From assembly GCA_009782265.1 (NCBI GenBank), contig WRJM01000008.1, positions 1-32,400 of the forward strand: a stretch of 32,400 nucleotides of DNA, read 5' to 3'. This document shows, piece after piece, positions 30,601-32,400 of this stretch. The notes beneath the pieces are model-generated. The model saw only the letters and a program-made list of their open reading frames with translations, searched no databases and was not told the origin of the DNA. The translations under genes were made by a program, and so were the position numbers. Each line of letters opens with the position of its first letter. Positions within the stretch are counted from its first letter, which is position 1. Source of the DNA: Oscillospiraceae bacterium. GTDB taxonomy: Bacteria > Bacillota > Clostridia > Oscillospirales > Ruminococcaceae.

Positions 30601-32400
30601 TATAAGTCTGTCAGCCTTTGTTACGGGCGAAACCGCGGCAAGCACAGGCGCGGCAGTTACGGTGTCAAGCGGCTTTACCCTTACGGGCGGCACAAACGGC
30701 GTAGGCGCGGGGCAGACATTAACCTTAGATAATACGGTTCAGTTCCCGAGCGTTAATAACACGGTTACATTCACTGTTACCGCAGGAAATTACACAGGCA
30801 CGGCTTCATTCGGTAATGTTACGGTTTATGACGGGCAGTCGTCGGGCGGATATAACGCCGCACGCGCAATCCCGATTGTTGCGGCAAACGCTGTTCTGTT
30901 CAATACGTTTGCCACGACGGAAAATGTCGGCGGTACGCAAAGCTATGACCGCAATTACAAGCTGATTGACAATATCACCTTAGCGGGAAGCAATAACTGG
31001 AAACCGATTCAAAAATTCCAAGGCACATTTGACGGACAGGGATATACATTCAGCAACATGTCTATTACTATGGGTACAGCATACGACGCGGGTATGTTCG
31101 GTTCTATATGGGGCGGCGGCGTGGTGCGCAATCTCGGTTTGATTAATATCAACGTTACGGGAACGGGCGACAACTACGGCGGAATTGCGGGTTATCACGC
31201 AGGATTAATCGCAAACTGCTATGTTACGGGAACGATAAGCGGCAGAAACAATGTCGGCGGTATTACGGGAGATATAACAACAAGCGGCACAATCAGAAAC
31301 TGCGTATCCCTTTTAACCGAAGTCAACGGTTCAGGTACGGGCAGTACAGGGGTTATGCGCGTGGTTGGTAAAGACGGCGGTATACTCAATGAAAACTACG
31401 CTTTCGGCGGAACGAAAATCAACGGCGTTGTTGTTCCGGATAGCCACGCAGAAGCCGTTCATAACAGACGGCACGGCGAAACATTAAGCGAAAGCAATTT
31501 AGACACCACACCGGGCGTAAACGACAACCTGAAAGTATTTGAGCCTGACGATACCTCCGACCCCATCAAGCCGGACAACAGACCTGATATAGAGGACTAT
31601 ATCCCGAAAGCGGCGCAAACCCCTTCCGTTACATGGCCTTCAGGCTTAACAGCGGTTTACGGACAGCAGCTCAGCGTCATTTCGCTTTCGAGCGGCTCGG
31701 CAAATGTGGGCGCGACGCCGGTACCGGGTACTTTCGAGTGGGTTCACCCGACGAATTTTGTCGGCAGTGTAGGCACACAGACCCACCAAATGAGGTTCAG
31801 ACCGACCGACAGCGTTAGTTATAACATCGTTACGGCGGAAGTTACGATTACCGTAACCAAAGCAAACCCTGTTGTTACATGGCCGACAGGGCTTACCGCA
31901 AGCACAGGGCAGATACTCAGCAACATTTCGCTCCCCGGCAACGGCACAAGCACGCCGGCGGGTACTTTCAGCTTTACAACGCCGTCCGCTTCCGTCGGCG
32001 CAATCGGAGCAAATACGCACAGCATGACCTTTACCCCGACGGATAATCATAACTATAATACCTTAACTTCAACCGTAACCGTAACGGTTTCAGCCGCTCC
32101 CGTTATCGGCGAAGACGACCCGTATGAAACTGTCGAGGGCGACGGCTCGGAATACGCTCCGTTCATGGTCAGAAACAGATACGAGCTTGAAATCATGGGC
32201 AAGGGCAATGCGGGTACGGCTGCACCTTATAACACGTGGACGACATTCCAGCATTATAAATTAATTAAAGATATTTACTTGGAAGAGCCGTGGACGCCGA
32301 TTGCGGGATTTGCGGGCGAATTTGACGGCAACGGTTATACTATATATGATATGGAGATTGACACAACCGCGACAGGCGAAGTGGGTATGTTCAGTACGCT
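24638..32400 (+). CDS. giant membrane-anchored repeat surface protein, partial
   Basis: The frame is open from the ATG at 24638 to the window end, at least 2587 codons, with the C-terminus outside. A cytoplasmic basic stretch (KRRHDKEEEKRRERL) precedes a membrane segment at about 33-55 (WLLLILLLLFGFGIVVFVL), giving an N-terminal anchor facing out. A Pro/Thr/Ser-rich stalk reaches about residue 280. A Big_2-like domain (ITYASSNEAVATV) follows, then a long chain of YDG- and MBG-type beta modules. These are recognisable by VYNGLP, VYDGTP and PYDGTV, by LTITADDKTTEYG and LNITADDKTVIYG, and by repeated GTLTV endings. At about 2115-2210 a GLUG-type region appears (FDGQGYTFSNM, GMFGSIWGGG, NYGGIAGYHAGLIANCYVTG), and a second begins at the window end (FDGNGYTIYDM, GMFST). 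These domains occur in adhesins. The ligand and any C-terminal anchor are not visible. Confidence 0.88.
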   Translation, partial: MEKINLSPHTAVSADLHTKRRHDKEEEKRRERLWLLLILLLLFGFGIVVFVLKPWQNQSVTAYAGNGGNPDSEQSAGILLNGEDSDNTNDSDNNNSPTSNLTPAEGTSGGNSGYDYSVPPNNALSKTGAPPNLSKVPPSASSHNADMTVPPQLPPVVTPPSTTPPRNAAVAPPVTVSSVKTKPAETTSAPVSTAPTGTSPNPASSATTATTRNISFTSRTVSRSTTTTATTKASVIPTTTTTAYYYWGGGGGGYVPPVSPSVTPPASTPATTPAPPVQSPQSPLILREDGNPIDETVSHEYGSTLWINTDVTGGSDTGGAITYASSNEAVATVGTDGAVVFNSAGTAVITATKAGNAAYYSVTSNDLTVIVTERDVNTRLTVTPPAFLVYNGLPHIITVEDDPWLNSADDLEITYRRIEDAAGNAIIPVNGDNINAGTIEYTITAKTGGNYAGTITDTFVITQKDIDDGDVSVSVSGTFTFNNTPHAPVPAVSVSAPMQITETQDYTISYGNNTNASNTASNLSSASVTLNAAADGNYFGSISIPFTIQQAVVFGTPAAIHVTYPAHPASFALSDISLPTEYSWSTPATAVNTGDGQTFAAIRTPVDDNYAVTAGTITVNVAKGTRPFPAAGPLTTTFTPALKLSDVPLPANYEWAAPSTPLSVANDGDAFPAVYTDPSGNYLPASGTVVVNINQATGTFPAHSVINETYTPTLKLSDLPLSGDYAWVDAPATSLNAGNGQSFNVIYTHPSGNYAPETGTVTVNIAKADQTPLPISNMTKTYGDDVFPLINPALLDPSMGGALTHVVNPTEIISFNNTTGEVTINHAGTEVLTVTRAGNANYNDVSETISILVEKRDINEAYFEFDDLVYNGLARTPVPVVHTDEVTHSTGLRELLDNDDWKITSYSNNTNAGTASVTITAEDDGNYYGTKTVNFTINKAPLTVTAVSESVLTGETPLYEYEITGFVNGENASVISGAASITSPYVPGTSPAGNYVITAAVGSLSAANYHFVTFADGELSVGITPQTITLRTSDNKTVPSGSASYIFGTTETVSAVAEGGGAGATGAVTYASSDSTVVSVNSSTGELTFNKAGTATITATKAGCVNFAVATASVSISVTQKSVSDASVNIVVAPIPYTGHTHSITDAAVVTDSVTSATLTEGVDYVIEHVYSEIKNAGDYTLTIKGIGNYSGTVNTTLTVNKAVLYVKADNETIAFGEAEPAYTQLIQGYLGTDGISDVSGAATFSAGYTAGVSGAGTYDITPNLSGMSAANYTFAADIPKGVLTVEAKPLTGGNAADVTVVSSHVYSGLTQTPAVVVKDGSTTLTEGTDYDIAYSGDQKSAGIQNFTITYKGNYSGSQADSFTIAKKTLNITADDKTVIYGNSAPAFTGTVNTSDFVSGESVGNLSGSLSYSCDYTPGNNAGSTHDITPGGYTSSNYDIVYHKGTLTVEQKDISGAVITPVLPKPVYDGTPKTTDFTVEDGGHLLVKDTDYTLAGFSNNTSAGTGAVITINGTGNYKGTASGNFEITASGASLVNPTASSIVYGNPLSSAALSGGAGSGGGSWAWVSGSSTYPTVTNSGYSAVYTPSASALANYDWTGVAGWNGGTQTVTRTIPVTVTPAPLTITADDKTTEYGTAALPAYTYSAATFRLSDTTAVLSGGTVACSYSFGNGAGTYNIIASGFTADNYSISYVMGTLTVTKRNISNASIAAIPNKTYTGSPITLTTAELNTYITDIVSATDLIQTPRDFTVSYSNNTNAGTATVTITPTGTGNYTGTARTFTFTIDKANPPGGSYTVPAGLTAVYGNTLASVTLPAGWNWDDTTPGLRVGGAGTRSHSATFTPVDSANYNTVTQTLSITVSPKPLTITGVTATDRPYDGTVNVMLTSGTLQVVETADIGQVWYIGGGTVANADAADGKAVTTSLTLTGPQASNYTLTQPAGITVNITKKNLTLSVTDISGKTFTPLPGTNSGNDYGTNNGFNRMTGITISLSAFVTGETAASTGAAVTVSSGFTLTGGTNGVGAGQTLTLDNTVQFPSVNNTVTFTVTAGNYTGTASFGNVTVYDGQSSGGYNAARAIPIVAANAVLFNTFATTENVGGTQSYDRNYKLIDNITLAGSNNWKPIQKFQGTFDGQGYTFSNMSITMGTAYDAGMFGSIWGGGVVRNLGLININVTGTGDNYGGIAGYHAGLIANCYVTGTISGRNNVGGITGDITTSGTIRNCVSLLTEVNGSGTGSTGVMRVVGKDGGILNENYAFGGTKINGVVVPDSHAEAVHNRRHGETLSESNLDTTPGVNDNLKVFEPDDTSDPIKPDNRPDIEDYIPKAAQTPSVTWPSGLTAVYGQQLSVISLSSGSANVGATPVPGTFEWVHPTNFVGSVGTQTHQMRFRPTDSVSYNIVTAEVTITVTKANPVVTWPTGLTASTGQILSNISLPGNGTSTPAGTFSFTTPSASVGAIGANTHSMTFTPTDNHNYNTLTSTVTVTVSAAPVIGEDDPYETVEGDGSEYAPFMVRNRYELEIMGKGNAGTAAPYNTWTTFQHYKLIKDIYLEEPWTPIAGFAGEFDGNGYTIYDMEIDTTATGEVGMFST

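Noticed and set aside
24982-32050. Many minus-strand frames of 60-130 codons inside the giant gene
   Set aside because: They are shadows of a long, biased coding sequence; none has a ribosome site or a recognisable domain.
25500-32400. CRISPR-like or DNA tandem repeats in the giant gene
   Set aside because: Repetition is at the protein-module level with diverged DNA; there are no constant repeats with unique spacers.

Overview
The window looks like chromosomal DNA of a low-to-mid-GC, single-membrane Bacillota, most likely an uncultured member of the Clostridia (Oscillospiraceae-like). The reasons are purine-rich Shine-Dalgarno sites, many near-perfect sigma-A promoters (TTGACA, 17 bp, TATAAT), a bifunctional Rel, three secreted or membrane-anchored wall enzymes (amidase_3, M23, M15) with Gram-positive anchor architecture, and an asd-dapA-dapB-ACT operon. 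Taxonomy is inference only. No phage, IS, CRISPR or recognisable multi-gene defence system was found.

Layout. 2-763: 3' part of serA, converging on a recJ-rel operon (769-5057, minus strand). 5121-6561: an AT-rich accessory islet with a 60-codon gene divergent from an XRE regulator, then an AbrB/PIN toxin-antitoxin pair. 6564-10416: a secreted amidase and a glycosyltransferase/TPR protein, divergently transcribed from a very compact double promoter. 10426-13070: repeats flanking an ECF sigma factor whose partner is a membrane protein with an anti-sigma-like N-terminus and an extracellular M23 peptidase domain. 13078-14423: queA (apparently leaderless), tRNA-Leu(CAA) and a terminator. 14443-16091: a structured RNA leader and two membrane proteins with Gln/Pro-rich tails. 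16224-18985: an SGNH acetylesterase converging on a VanY-like carboxypeptidase. 19028-24478: lysine/diaminopimelate operon asd-dapA-dapB, a Cys-rich membrane protein, a free aspartokinase-type ACT pair, and a MATE exporter. 24549-32400: the first 2587 codons of a giant membrane-anchored surface protein that runs off the window.

How the genes fit together. Much of the window serves the cell envelope: DAP for peptidoglycan (asd, dapA, dapB), wall cleavage (amidase, M23, VanY-like), glycosyl transfer, and a huge surface protein. Rel, RecJ, SerA, QueA and tRNA-Leu are housekeeping.

The most unusual structure is not a gene. It is a family of intergenic palindromes beginning GTAGGGG, present at eight or more sites, several touching or extending reading frames (last ten codons of the MATE gene, stop codon of the vanY-like gene). 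In addition, two short palindromes sit exactly where QueA appears to carry two extra seven-residue segments. Other points worth checking are the sigma/M23 sensor pair, two probably leaderless genes, a run of three perfect inverted repeats upstream of the glycosyltransferase, and a ~100-nt structured leader starting at its predicted transcription start. All calls come from reading the sequence; no search or folding program was run.
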